The position numbers were made by a program, and so were the translations under genes. DNA of 64,000 nucleotides from Erythrobacter aureus. Lineage in GTDB: Bacteria > Pseudomonadota > Alphaproteobacteria > Sphingomonadales > Sphingomonadaceae. Shown here in pieces: positions 1 to 7,498 of this stretch; positions within the stretch are counted from its first letter, which is position 1; every line of letters starts with the position of its first letter. The notes beneath the pieces were generated by a model. The model worked only from the letters and a program-made list of their open reading frames with translations, searched no databases and was not told the DNA's origin. Location: assembly GCF_003355455.1 (NCBI RefSeq), contig NZ_CP031357.1, positions 2,706,501 through 2,770,500 of the forward strand. Reading direction: 5' to 3'.

Positions 1-2
1 CG

Positions 3-71
3 AAACACGAACAAATGCGCGAGGGCGCCATGCCCTGGCTCGATAAACCAAGCAGGAGAGATGCAGCGTGA
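3..71 (+). CDS. C-terminal end of an unidentified gene entering from the left edge
   Basis: An open frame runs from the window edge to a TGA at 69-71. The visible tail reads EGAMPWLDKPSRRDAA. Its stop codon overlaps the GTG start of the next gene (GTGA overlap at 68-71), the usual sign of translational coupling in this genome. Too little is visible to name a family. The reading frame could also be chance, because only 22 codons are seen. Confidence 0.35.
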   Translation, partial: KHEQMREGAMPWLDKPSRRDAA

Positions 72-1066
72 AGGCAGTCCTTTCAAAGGAAGTCGGTGGC
101 CCGGAAACCCTCGTCGTCGAGGATATCGACGAGCCGACGCCCGGCAAGGGTGAGGTTTTGGTCAAGGTCGCTGCCTGCGCAATCAATTTTCCCGACACGC
201 TGATCATTCGCGATCTGTATCAGTTCAAGCCATCCCGTCCTTTTGCGCCGGGGGGCGAAATTTCCGGCACCATCGAGGCACTGGGCGAAGGGGTCGAAGG
301 CTTCGCCGTGGGCGACAAGGTCATGTGCGGCGTCGGCAATGGCGGCTTGCAGGAAAAGGTCGCCGTGGCAGCCGCCCGCCTGTTCAAGGTGCCCGACGGG
401 ATCGACCTGGTGAAAGCCAGCGCCCTGCTGATGACTTACGGTACGACCATTCACGGGCTCAAGGATCGCGGCGAGATCAAGGAAGGCGAGACCGTACTCG
501 TGCTGGGCGCCGCGGGCGGTGTCGGCCTGTCGGCGGTCGAACTGGCCAAGGCCTATGGTTGCCGCGTGGTGGCAGCGGTCTCGACCGAGGAGAAAGGCGA
601 AGTTGCCAGGAAGGCGGGGGCCGACGAAGTCGTGATCTACCCACGCGCACCTTTCGACAAGGACACTTCCAAACAGCTTGCAGGCGACTTCAAGGCGGCG
701 GTCGGTCCGAACGGTGCCGATATCGTCTACGACATCGTTGGCGGCGACTATTCCGAACCCGCGCTGCGTTCGATCGCCTGGGAAGGCCGCTTCCTCGTCG
801 TCGGGTTTCCGGCGGGAATCGCCAAGATGCCGCTCAACCTGACCCTGTTGAAGAGCTGCGACATCCGGGGTGTGTTCTGGGGCGCCTTCACGGCGCGCGA
901 ACCTGAACGCAACCAGGCGAATATCGAGGAACTCTTCGATCTGTGGAAGGCCGGCAAGATCGAGCCTCTGGTAAGCGAAACCTACCCCATCGAGCGCGCG
1001 CATGAAGCCATCGCGAAGCTGGAGAACCGGGGCGCTATCGGCAAGCTCGTCGTCACGATGGAATAG
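68..1066 (+). CDS. NADPH:quinone oxidoreductase family protein (zinc-independent MDR)
   Basis: A 332-residue protein of the medium-chain dehydrogenase/reductase superfamily, predicted to reduce quinones or related enones with NADPH in the cytoplasm. The N-terminal half is the GroES-like domain. A nucleotide-binding motif AAGGVG lies near residues 148-153 in the Rossmann domain, followed by a helix beginning SAVELAKAYG. The structural-zinc cysteine cluster of classical alcohol dehydrogenases is absent, which fits the quinone oxidoreductase branch. The GTG start at 68 is chosen because AGGAGAG lies 8-14 nt upstream and because it overlaps the preceding stop. The substrate cannot be read from sequence. 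A role in acyl-CoA or quinone metabolism is only suggested by frequent genomic association. Confidence 0.88.
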   Translation: MKAVLSKEVGGPETLVVEDIDEPTPGKGEVLVKVAACAINFPDTLIIRDLYQFKPSRPFAPGGEISGTIEALGEGVEGFAVGDKVMCGVGNGGLQEKVAVAAARLFKVPDGIDLVKASALLMTYGTTIHGLKDRGEIKEGETVLVLGAAGGVGLSAVELAKAYGCRVVAAVSTEEKGEVARKAGADEVVIYPRAPFDKDTSKQLAGDFKAAVGPNGADIVYDIVGGDYSEPALRSIAWEGRFLVVGFPAGIAKMPLNLTLLKSCDIRGVFWGAFTAREPERNQANIEELFDLWKAGKIEPLVSETYPIERAHEAIAKLENRGAIGKLVVTME

Positions 1067-1213
1067 CTGTTTCCGCTGCTGCGGCGGCGAGAATATCCGG
1101 TTCGCATGGCGCGGGATTGTTGCAAGCCGCGCCTTGGCGGGGACTCATCTCTTGTTTCACACGCCGCCCGCGCCTATTCCGGCCTCGCAAGATTCCATCC
1201 CGAGAGGACTGAC

Positions 1214-1540
1214 ATGACCGATTTCAAGGATCGCGAGCGCGGCGAGGAAGCCAAGTTCGCTTTCGACGAGGAAAATGCTTTCAAAATCGCCGCCCGCCGC
1301 AATCGCTTGGTCGGTGAATGGGCCGCCGGGAAGATGGGCCTGACCCAGGAAGAGACGGATGCCTATAAAAAGGCGGTCGTGCAGGCGGACTTCGAGGAAG
1401 CGGGCGACGAAGACGTGATCCGCAAACTGCTGGGCGATCTCACGGCTGCCGAATGCGATGTAAGCGAATCCGACATCCGCGCGAAGCTGGAAGAATGCGC
1501 CATCGAGGCGCGCCGCCAGTTCATGAGCGAGCGGAACTGA
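1214..1540 (+). CDS. DUF1476 protein, ATP synthase inhibitor zeta subunit
   Basis: A 108-residue, highly charged, all-helical protein beginning MTDFKDRERGEEAKF. This start and the following run of helices are characteristic of DUF1476, the zeta subunit that inhibits F1Fo-ATPase in Paracoccus and other alphaproteobacteria by binding F1 and blocking ATP hydrolysis. The ATG at 1214 is preceded by GAGAGG at a workable distance. An upstream in-frame extension is ignored because it lacks family similarity. The bolA-like gene starts 5 nt after its stop, so the three small genes here probably share a transcript. Family assignment is from recognised sequence pattern. The inhibitory role is known for orthologues and not tested here. 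Confidence 0.85.
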   Translation: MTDFKDRERGEEAKFAFDEENAFKIAARRNRLVGEWAAGKMGLTQEETDAYKKAVVQADFEEAGDEDVIRKLLGDLTAAECDVSESDIRAKLEECAIEARRQFMSERN

Positions 1541-1544
1541 CACA

Positions 1545-1778
1545 ATGCCGATGGCTGCGGACGACATCGTGACGCTGATCGAAGAGGCACTTCCGGGCGC
1601 GGTCGTGGAAATGCGCGATCTGGCAGGCGATAACGATCACTGGGCTGCGAAGGTCACGGCTCCGCAATTCGCGGGGCTCACTCGAGTTAAGCAGCACAAG
1701 CTGGTTTACGATGCCCTCGGAGAGCGAATGGGCGGCGAACTGCACGCCTTGCAACTGACAACTCAAGCCCCCACCTGA
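1545..1778 (+). CDS. BolA family protein
   Basis: A 77-residue protein with the BolA fold pattern: an N-terminal helix (IVTLIEEALPGAVVEMRDL), a central strand region ending in DHWAAKV, and a C-terminal VKQHKLVYDAL helix. BolA proteins bind CGFS glutaredoxins and share a [2Fe-2S] cluster, acting in iron homeostasis and Fe-S delivery. The next gene encodes exactly such a glutaredoxin, so the pair very likely works together. The histidine in VKQHKLV corresponds to the conserved Fe-S ligand of the family. The ATG at 1545 is used; an ATG two codons later is an equally good alternative. Confidence 0.9.
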   Translation: MPMAADDIVTLIEEALPGAVVEMRDLAGDNDHWAAKVTAPQFAGLTRVKQHKLVYDALGERMGGELHALQLTTQAPT

Positions 1779-1815
1779 ACCCGACAGGTCAAATTCTATA
1801 TAAAGGACGGACCCG

Positions 1816-2145
1816 ATGTCCGACACCAACCAGCGCATCGCCGATATCGTCGGCGGCAACGATGTCGTCCTCTTCATGAAGGGCACCCCGCTGTTTCCGC
1901 AATGCGGCTTTTCGAGCCGCGCGGTGGCGATTCTCGACCATTGCGGTGTCGCCTATGACAGTGTCGATGTCCTTCAGGACATGGAAATCCGCCAGGGCAT
2001 CAAGAGCTATTCGGACTGGCCGACCATTCCCCAGCTCTATGTGAAGGGCGAATTCGTCGGCGGTAGCGATATCATGATGGAGATGTTCGAGGCTGGCGAG
2101 CTTCAGCAGATGATGGACGACAAGCAGGTCGCCAAAGCGTCCTGA
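1816..2145 (+). CDS. grxD: Grx4-type monothiol glutaredoxin (CGFS)
   Basis: A 109-residue monothiol glutaredoxin with the signature CGFS at residues 30-33, preceded by FMKGTP, and the glutathione-binding segments WPTIPQLYVKGEFVGGSDI and a C-terminal GELQQMM helix. Proteins of this class assemble as [2Fe-2S]-bridged dimers or as heterodimers with BolA and carry Fe-S clusters in the cytoplasm. The length is typical. It follows the BolA gene by 37 nt and is probably co-transcribed. A strong intrinsic terminator lies at 2273-2306. The start ATG follows AAAGGACGG. No unusual features. Confidence 0.95.
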   Translation: MSDTNQRIADIVGGNDVVLFMKGTPLFPQCGFSSRAVAILDHCGVAYDSVDVLQDMEIRQGIKSYSDWPTIPQLYVKGEFVGGSDIMMEMFEAGELQQMMDDKQVAKAS

Positions 2146-2184
2146 TCTTTTCCGCCCGCGAGACGGCTCGATCCAAAGCTATAT

Positions 2185-2306
2185 GGGGTAATTGCCTTCG
2201 TAGGGTTCCATGGGTGGCGACACGCCTCGCCTCTGTCCCCTTCGAACCATTCGCCCTGAGACCCAAACGGGTAAGGCCCGCACGGTTAGACTTCCGTGCG
2301 GGCCTT
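2185..2306 (+). ncRNA. Candidate structured small RNA, possibly 6S-like
   Basis: Between grxD and the NUDIX gene lies about 120 nt that is not coding but is strongly self-complementary. GGTTC near 2207 can pair with GAACC near 2245, and further GGGT/ACCC and GGCG/CGCC pairings give a rod with internal loops. It ends in a perfect 13-bp terminator stem. A rod-shaped RNA with an intrinsic terminator is the general architecture of 6S RNA, but no diagnostic 6S sequence was recognised with certainty. It could equally be the structured 3' end of the grxD transcript. The 5' end is a guess. Confidence 0.35.
2273..2306 (+). terminator. Strong intrinsic terminator after grxD or the candidate small RNA
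   Basis: A perfect 13-bp inverted repeat, AAGGCCCGCACGG (2273-2285) and CCGTGCGGGCCTT (2294-2306), with an 8-nt loop. The descending arm ends in TTT. There is A/T at both ends, so it could act in both directions, but it sits 3' of plus-strand genes. Confidence 0.8.
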
Positions 2307-2539
2307 TATGCGTCTCGGGTGTCGGGTTTGGAGACCTTTGGGCTGACACCCCCGTTTGAAGATCTGAACGGGACGTACGGATAGAATGCACAGGGTATGC
2401 CAAAATCGGGAAGTCGGACGAATTCCGCGAATGATATGCTTAACGCCCTTTTCGGCGTATCGCTTAATGTAAAGAATGTCGACAGTATCGCGATACCTTT
2501 GCCCTTGGCAATGCGCCCGCCTCCGGCCACTACGTGAAC

Positions 2540-3322
2540 ATGAGTGAGCAAAGCGATACCGGGTCCGAGGGCATCCCCGCAGCAACTGTGGTCATCTTTC
2601 GCAATGCCCCGCAAGGCGGTCCTCCGCAGCTCCTGATGACCATCCGTTCGCGCGAAATGGTCTTTGCCGGGGGTATGGCGGTTTTTCCCGGCGGGCGGGT
2701 GGATCCGGCCGATTTCGATCTCGGTGCCGCAGTGGGCGGCCCGCTGGACCCGGAGGAAGCCGCCCATCAAGTGGCGGTGGTGCGCGAAACGCTGGAAGAA
2801 ACGGGCCTGGTCATCGGCCTGTCCGGCGAGATCGACGCTGCAAAGGCGCGTGCGGCCCGCGATTTCCTGCAGGAGACCGGCGAACTCTCGCCGGTGCTCG
2901 ATCATTTCGGCTGGGAACTGGAGCTCGACCAGCTTGTGCCTTTCGCCCGCTGGTTTCCGAAAAACGAGAATATTCCGCGCGTGTACGATACGCGTTTCTA
3001 CCTTGCCGATCTGGGCACCGGCGCGGTCGAGATCGAGGCCGATCTTTCGGAAAACACGCATCTTTTCTGGACCACCGCCCAAGGGGCGCTCGACGCGGCG
3101 GAGAAGGGCGACATCAAGATCATTTTCCCTACCCGCCGCAATCTCGAGCGGCTCGCGCAGTTCGACAGCTTCGCCGAGGCCAAGGCGCAGGCCGAGGCTA
3201 TCCCAGTGCGCACGATCACGCCCCATATGGGCGAACGCGACGGGAAGACCTGGCTCGAGATCGGCGAAGATCTCGGCTATCCTGTTACGGCAGAACCCCT
3301 GACAACGGTCGCGCGTAGCTGA
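2540..3322 (+). CDS. NUDIX hydrolase (NUDT19-like)
   Basis: A 260-residue NUDIX hydrolase predicted to cleave a nucleoside-diphosphate-linked substrate, plausibly CoA or an acyl-CoA. The core is recognised from VIFRNA, MAVFPGGRVDPADF and the catalytic RETLEETGL near residues 82-90, where the glutamates bind Mg2+. The distance between the leading GG of the Nudix box and this helix is stretched by an insertion of about 15 residues, as in the NUDT7/NUDT19 acyl-CoA diphosphatase group. ATG at 2540 is used; a GTG six bases upstream is equally open, and neither has a clear ribosome site. A palindrome GTATCGCGATAC lies 44 bp upstream. The exact substrate is inferred only. Confidence 0.85.
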   Translation: MSEQSDTGSEGIPAATVVIFRNAPQGGPPQLLMTIRSREMVFAGGMAVFPGGRVDPADFDLGAAVGGPLDPEEAAHQVAVVRETLEETGLVIGLSGEIDAAKARAARDFLQETGELSPVLDHFGWELELDQLVPFARWFPKNENIPRVYDTRFYLADLGTGAVEIEADLSENTHLFWTTAQGALDAAEKGDIKIIFPTRRNLERLAQFDSFAEAKAQAEAIPVRTITPHMGERDGKTWLEIGEDLGYPVTAEPLTTVARS

Positions 3323-3341
3323 AGAGCGAATATATCAGCCC

Positions 3342-4505
3342 CTAGGCGGGCAGGTTCGCCGTCCCGGCCACACCCCACCGTTCGAGAACGGCCCGCACAT
3401 CCGCGGCCTCCTCGACCGTTTCCGGGGGTGTCCGCACAGGCGATCGGGAAAATCGCGGTGCAGGACGCGGCTGGAAAGCCGCCTTTCCGGAAATCAGCGA
3501 ACCGCGGGTATCATTCGTCGTGCTCGTCGCGGCTTCTTGAAGCGTGAGAACGGGTGTTACGCAGGCATCGCGATCGGCAAACCGCGTTTCCCATTCCCGC
3601 ATCGGTCGCCTCTTGATGATGGACGCGATCGATGCGGCACGGTCGGGCCAATGCCGTGGGTTCAGATGGTCGGGAAAATCCTCCGTCCGCAAGCCGAGAC
3701 CCGCAATGAACGCATCGTGAAACGGTTTTTCCAGCGCGCCAACCGCGATATGGCGTTCATCGGCGGTTCCATAGCAGCGATAGAAATAGGCGCTTCCATC
3801 GAGGAGGTTTCCCCCTCGACCGGGAAACCACTGACCCATCTGCATCCAGCCGGCCAATTGCGTCATCAGGACGCTGATTCCGTCTATCATGGCGACGTCG
3901 AGCACCTGCCCCATGCCGGACCTTTGGCGTTCTTGCAGCGCGGCCAGCACTCCCATGGCAAGGAACATGCCGCCGCCGCCGAAATTCCCGACGAGATTGA
4001 GTGGCGGTGTCGGCGGGCCGTCAAACGGCCCGATCGGAAAGAGCCCGCCGCTCAGAGCAAGATAATTGATGTCGTGCCCGGCTTTCCGGCTGAGCGGCCC
4101 ATCCTGCCCCCACCCGCTCATGCGCGTATAAATCAGCCGTTCGTTCAGGCTGCATAACTCGTCGGGACCCAACCCCAGGCGCTCCATCGTGCCGGGGCGA
4201 TAGCCTTCGATGAGAACATCGGCTTTGCGGACGAGGTCGAGGACCAGATCACGCCCCCCTTCCGATTTGAGGTCGAGCGAGATGGTGGGTCTTCCCCGGA
4301 AAACGAAATCGAATTTGGCATCTCCGCCCAATGGATTGATCGTTCCGGCGCGTTGAATGCGAATGCATTCGGCTCCGAGATCGGCGAGCAGCATCGCCCC
4401 GAACGGGGTAGGCCCCAGCCCGGAGAATTCGAGAACCCTCATCTCGGCCAGAGGCATCGGCCCCTTCGCCTCCGAATTGACCGCATCGGCCTGCATTTCG
4501 CTCAT
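3342..4505 (-). CDS. CaiB/BaiF family CoA transferase or alpha-methylacyl-CoA racemase, with the catalytic Asp replaced by Asn
   Basis: A 387-residue class III CoA-transferase family protein. The N-terminal MRVLEFSGLGPTPF, the GHDINY motif (His144) and C-terminal CVTPVLTL are those of alpha-methylacyl-CoA racemase. In Mycobacterium tuberculosis MCR the pair His126/Asp156 does the chemistry; the same spacing of 30 residues here leads to Asn174 in LVGNFGGGG instead of Asp. The codon is AAT, not GAT. The downstream GALE glutamate (Glu259) is kept. Racemase or transferase activity may therefore be altered or lost. The ATG at 4505 is preferred over the upstream TTG at 4517 because GGGAG lies just 5' of it. 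The gene is divergent from the Fe-ADH, and a TetR-type palindrome sits between them, so it is probably part of the 3.3-13.7 kb regulon. Confidence 0.88.
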   Translation of the reverse strand: MSEMQADAVNSEAKGPMPLAEMRVLEFSGLGPTPFGAMLLADLGAECIRIQRAGTINPLGGDAKFDFVFRGRPTISLDLKSEGGRDLVLDLVRKADVLIEGYRPGTMERLGLGPDELCSLNERLIYTRMSGWGQDGPLSRKAGHDINYLALSGGLFPIGPFDGPPTPPLNLVGNFGGGGMFLAMGVLAALQERQRSGMGQVLDVAMIDGISVLMTQLAGWMQMGQWFPGRGGNLLDGSAYFYRCYGTADERHIAVGALEKPFHDAFIAGLGLRTEDFPDHLNPRHWPDRAASIASIIKRRPMREWETRFADRDACVTPVLTLQEAATSTTNDTRGSLISGKAAFQPRPAPRFSRSPVRTPPETVEEAADVRAVLERWGVAGTANLPA

Positions 4506-4539
4506 GTCGTCTCCCAAGAATATTCCCGTAAGTTGAAAA

Positions 4540-4557
4540 ATATACTAGCCAGTATAT
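4540..4557. promoter_or_regulatory. Palindromic operator, copy 1 (CoA transferase / Fe-ADH divergent promoter)
   Basis: ATATACTAGCCAGTATAT: half sites ATATACT and AGTATAT are perfect inverted repeats around AGCC. It differs by one base in the core (ACTAGCCAGT) from the perfect ACTGGCCAGT palindromes found before the TonB receptor (12866-12877) and before the TetR gene (13670-13683). It lies 35 bp upstream of the CoA transferase start and 69 bp upstream of the alcohol dehydrogenase start. Confidence 0.75.
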
Positions 4558-4625
4558 GCTTTGCCTGTCACTATTCCAAAAGACGACCCGCGAAAAGCGG
4601 GCATCGACAGAGGAGAGGATTCGAG

Positions 4626-5801
4626 ATGGGAAGCGTCATACCCAGCGAGCTACGGTTCACCCGAACCGAACGTGTCACCATGGGCCAACCGGCGGCAGAT
4701 GCCCTGCTGGATCAAGCACAGGCCATGAATTGCCGGAAAGTATTTCTCATCGCCTCCTCTACCCTGAGGGAGAAGACCGAGGAAATCTCCAAGATCGAGA
4801 AGGCCCTCGGCTCGCGCCATGCGGGGACGTTCAGCGGCATAGCACCGCACGCCCCGCGCGCCGATGTGCTTGCAGCCACCGAGGCCGCGCGTGATGCCGG
4901 TGCCGATCTTATCGTATCGATCGGCGGCGGGTCGGCGACCGATGCGGCCAAGATCGTCAGCCTGCTCGTCAAGCATGACGTCCGCACGGTGGAGGATTTC
5001 GAACCCCTGCGCACCTATGTCAGCGAAGAGGGCGAGGTCATCAATCCGATCACGGTTGGCCCCGACATTCCGGTCATCTGCGTGCCGACCACATTATCCG
5101 GCGGGGAATTCAACGCTCTTTCGGGCTGTACCGACGAAGGCACCCAGCACAAGCAGGCCTACGAGCATCGCGACATGGCACCGGTCATGGTGGTGCTGGA
5201 CCCCGCGATCACGATGCACACCCCGCATGGCTCTGGCTTTCCACCGGCGTTCGTTCGGTGGACCATGCCATCGAAACGCTGTCCTCCGACAAATCCAACG
5301 ATTTCGCCGATGGGCTTGCCGAAAGCGCGCTCAAACTGCTGGTCGAAGGCCTCCCCGGGTCAAAGCCGATCCGAATGATCTGGAGGCGCGCCTGAAATGC
5401 CAGATTGGCGCCTGGCAATCGATGATCAGTATCATCGGGGGCGTGCCGATGGGGCCAGTCACGCGATCGGCCACATTCTGGGCGGGACATGCGATGTGCC
5501 GCACGGCCACTGTTCGTGCGTCATGGCGCCTTACGTCCTCCAATGGAATGCGGAATATGACGATAGCCGCCAGCATCGCACGCTGGCCATTCTCGGCAAC
5601 ACGCATCCTACCGCGGCACAAGCGCTGGACGCCTTCATTCGCGGGCTCGGCATGCCCCGCACGCTGGGCGAGGTCGGAGTGGACCAGGCGCAATTCCGGC
5701 AAATCGCCGAATACACGCTGCTCGACATCTGGGGCCGGACCAATCCGCGCCCGGTGAGAACCGCCGACGACGTAATGCAAATCCTGAATCTGGCAGCTTG
5801 A
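4626..5801 (+). pseudogene. Iron-containing alcohol dehydrogenase, interrupted by three single-base gaps
   Basis: The gene encodes a group III (iron-dependent) alcohol dehydrogenase or maleylacetate-reductase-like enzyme of about 390 residues. The nucleotide-binding GGGSATDAAK is at residues 100-109. Downstream, GASHAIGHILGG and DVPHGH carry the metal-binding histidines. The frame is lost at three points: in a C4 run at 5221-5224, at CCCCGGG 5353-5359, and in a G4 run at 5451-5454. Adding one C or G at each restores a continuous typical protein through TPAWLWLSTG, GLPRVKADP and VPMGASHAIGH to the TGA at 5801. All three are single-base deletions in short G/C runs, which suggests sequencing error rather than decay. 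The acyl-CoA ligase follows 9 nt later, so these genes form one operon. The start ATG follows GAGGAGAGGATTCGAG. Confidence 0.85.
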
Positions 5802-5810
5802 GGGGGCGGT

Positions 5811-7436
5811 ATGACCAAACAACGCGATTTCACCGATCCACGCGTTCCGAACCGCGACGAGTGTGTCCTGCGATACCTGCTCGACAAATGGGCGGACGAG
5901 CGGACCGACAAGGCGCATGTCGTCTTTGCGGACGGAGAGGAATGGACCTTCGGCGAATTGCAGGAGAAGGTCCGCGCCAAGGCCGCCGGCCTTCGCGAAC
6001 TCGGCGTTCGGCAGGGAGAACACGTTGCCGTGTGGCTGCCCAACGGACGGGAAGCGCTGATCGCCTTTTATGCGATCAACTATATCGGCGCAGTGTTCGT
6101 GCCCTTCAACACGGCCTATCGCGGCAGCCTGTTGCAGCACGTGATCGCGAATTCGGGTGCCCGCTTCCTCCTGGTACATCCGGACTTGCTTCCTCGCCTG
6201 TCGGAAATCGATCTCGCCAAGGTGGAGAGGTTGGTGGTGACGACGGACAACCAGCCATCTTCCGCACCGCGGCCGGTCACGGCGTTCGGCAGCCTTTCGG
6301 GCGATCCGCAGGACCCCCTCCCGCTGGAACGGCCGATCGAACCGTGGGACATCCAGTCGATCATCTACACCTCCGGCACCACGGGGCCGTCCAAGGGGGT
6401 CCTGTCCTCCTATCTGCACATGTTCTCCAATGCCGGCCCCGAATCCTGGCCGATGGTGGGCGAGGACGATCGCTATATGTGCGTTGCCCCCATCTTCCAT
6501 ATCGGCGGGATGGGGCCGCCCTTCGTCATGCTCGCCCGTGGCGGTTCGGTGGCGATGATCGACAATTTCTCGACCGACGAATTCTGGGCGGTGGCCAAAT
6601 CGACCAAATCGACCGTGGTCTTTCTGTTGGGCGTCATGGCCACCTTCCTGCTGAAAGCCGAACCGGGCCCGGCAGATCGCGATCACACGGTCAAGAAGGC
6701 TTTCATGGTGCCACTGACCGGAGACGCGCCCGCCTTCACCGAACGGTTTGGCATCGACATCTATACGATCTTCAACATGACGGAGATTTCATCTCCGGTC
6801 GTGTCCGAAGCGAACCCGACCAAGATCGGCACCTGCGGGAAGCCCCGAAGTGGCGTCGAGGTGCGGCTGGTCGACAAGAACGATTGCGAAGTTCCGGTCG
6901 GCGAAATCGGCGAAATGCTGGTCCGCACCGATCGTCCGTGGGCAATGAACAGCGGCTATAACGCCAATCCCGAGGCCACCGCAGAAGCCTGGCGCAACGG
7001 ATGGTTTCATACCGGAGACGCCTTTCGCCGCGACGAGGATGGCTATTTCTATTTCGTCGACCGCGTGAAGGACGCCATCCGCCGCAGGGGCGAGAATATC
7101 TCCTCTTTCGAAGTCGAAGCCGATGTGTGTCGTCACCCGGCGGTGCGTGAAGCCGCTGCCATTGCCGTCCCCAGCGAGTATTCGGAAGACGAGGTCATGG
7201 TGGTCGTCGCACCGGTTCCCGGCCAAGCGATCGATCCGCGCGAACTGGCCGAATTCCTGATCGATACCATGCCGTATTTCATGGTGCCCAGATACATTCG
7301 TCTGCTCGACGAACTACCCAAAACGCCTTCGGCGAAGGTCATGAAAACCGAACTGAGGGCGGAAGGGATCACCGAAGACACTTGGGACCGTGAAGCCGCG
7401 GGCCTGCGCGTCAGGCGCGAAAGTTTCGGCGAATGA
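5811..7436 (+). CDS. Acyl-CoA ligase (AMP-forming, CaiC-like)
   Basis: A 541-residue AMP-dependent synthetase/ligase that activates a carboxylic acid to its CoA thioester through an acyl-adenylate. The P-loop YTSGTTGPSKG is at about residues 186-196. The A5 motif region reads TIFNMTE, the A7 region GWFHTGD, and the A8 hinge DRVKDAIRRRGENIS. The C-terminal lysine motif is PKTPSAKVMK. The length and motif order are standard. It lies 9 nt after the alcohol dehydrogenase and 62 nt before the Baeyer-Villiger monooxygenase, so it probably activates an acid made in the same pathway. The substrate cannot be predicted; CaiC/crotonobetaine resemblance is only at family level. Confidence 0.9.
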   Translation: MTKQRDFTDPRVPNRDECVLRYLLDKWADERTDKAHVVFADGEEWTFGELQEKVRAKAAGLRELGVRQGEHVAVWLPNGREALIAFYAINYIGAVFVPFNTAYRGSLLQHVIANSGARFLLVHPDLLPRLSEIDLAKVERLVVTTDNQPSSAPRPVTAFGSLSGDPQDPLPLERPIEPWDIQSIIYTSGTTGPSKGVLSSYLHMFSNAGPESWPMVGEDDRYMCVAPIFHIGGMGPPFVMLARGGSVAMIDNFSTDEFWAVAKSTKSTVVFLLGVMATFLLKAEPGPADRDHTVKKAFMVPLTGDAPAFTERFGIDIYTIFNMTEISSPVVSEANPTKIGTCGKPRSGVEVRLVDKNDCEVPVGEIGEMLVRTDRPWAMNSGYNANPEATAEAWRNGWFHTGDAFRRDEDGYFYFVDRVKDAIRRRGENISSFEVEADVCRHPAVREAAAIAVPSEYSEDEVMVVVAPVPGQAIDPRELAEFLIDTMPYFMVPRYIRLLDELPKTPSAKVMKTELRAEGITEDTWDREAAGLRVRRESFGE

Positions 7437-7498
7437 ACCGTCTCGCCACCGAAATCCAGACAGCAGCAGGCTGCCCAAAACCATAGGACATTCCTTTC

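Larger units (their letters stand above)
2146..2539. other. Intergenic region holding a candidate small RNA, a terminator and a palindrome
   Basis: This 394-nt stretch between grxD and the NUDIX gene has no convincing coding frame. It holds a GC-rich, self-complementary segment ending in a terminator (see the ncRNA entry), and further down a perfect 12-bp palindrome GTATCGCGATAC at 2485-2496, just upstream of the NUDIX gene. A TATATG box at about 2180 could be a -10 element for the RNA. Confidence 0.6.

Noticed and set aside
83..1003. Long minus-strand open frames opposite the quinone oxidoreductase and many other genes
   Set aside because: They are shadow frames caused by high G+C. The plus-strand gene has clear motifs and the shadows have no recognisable family.
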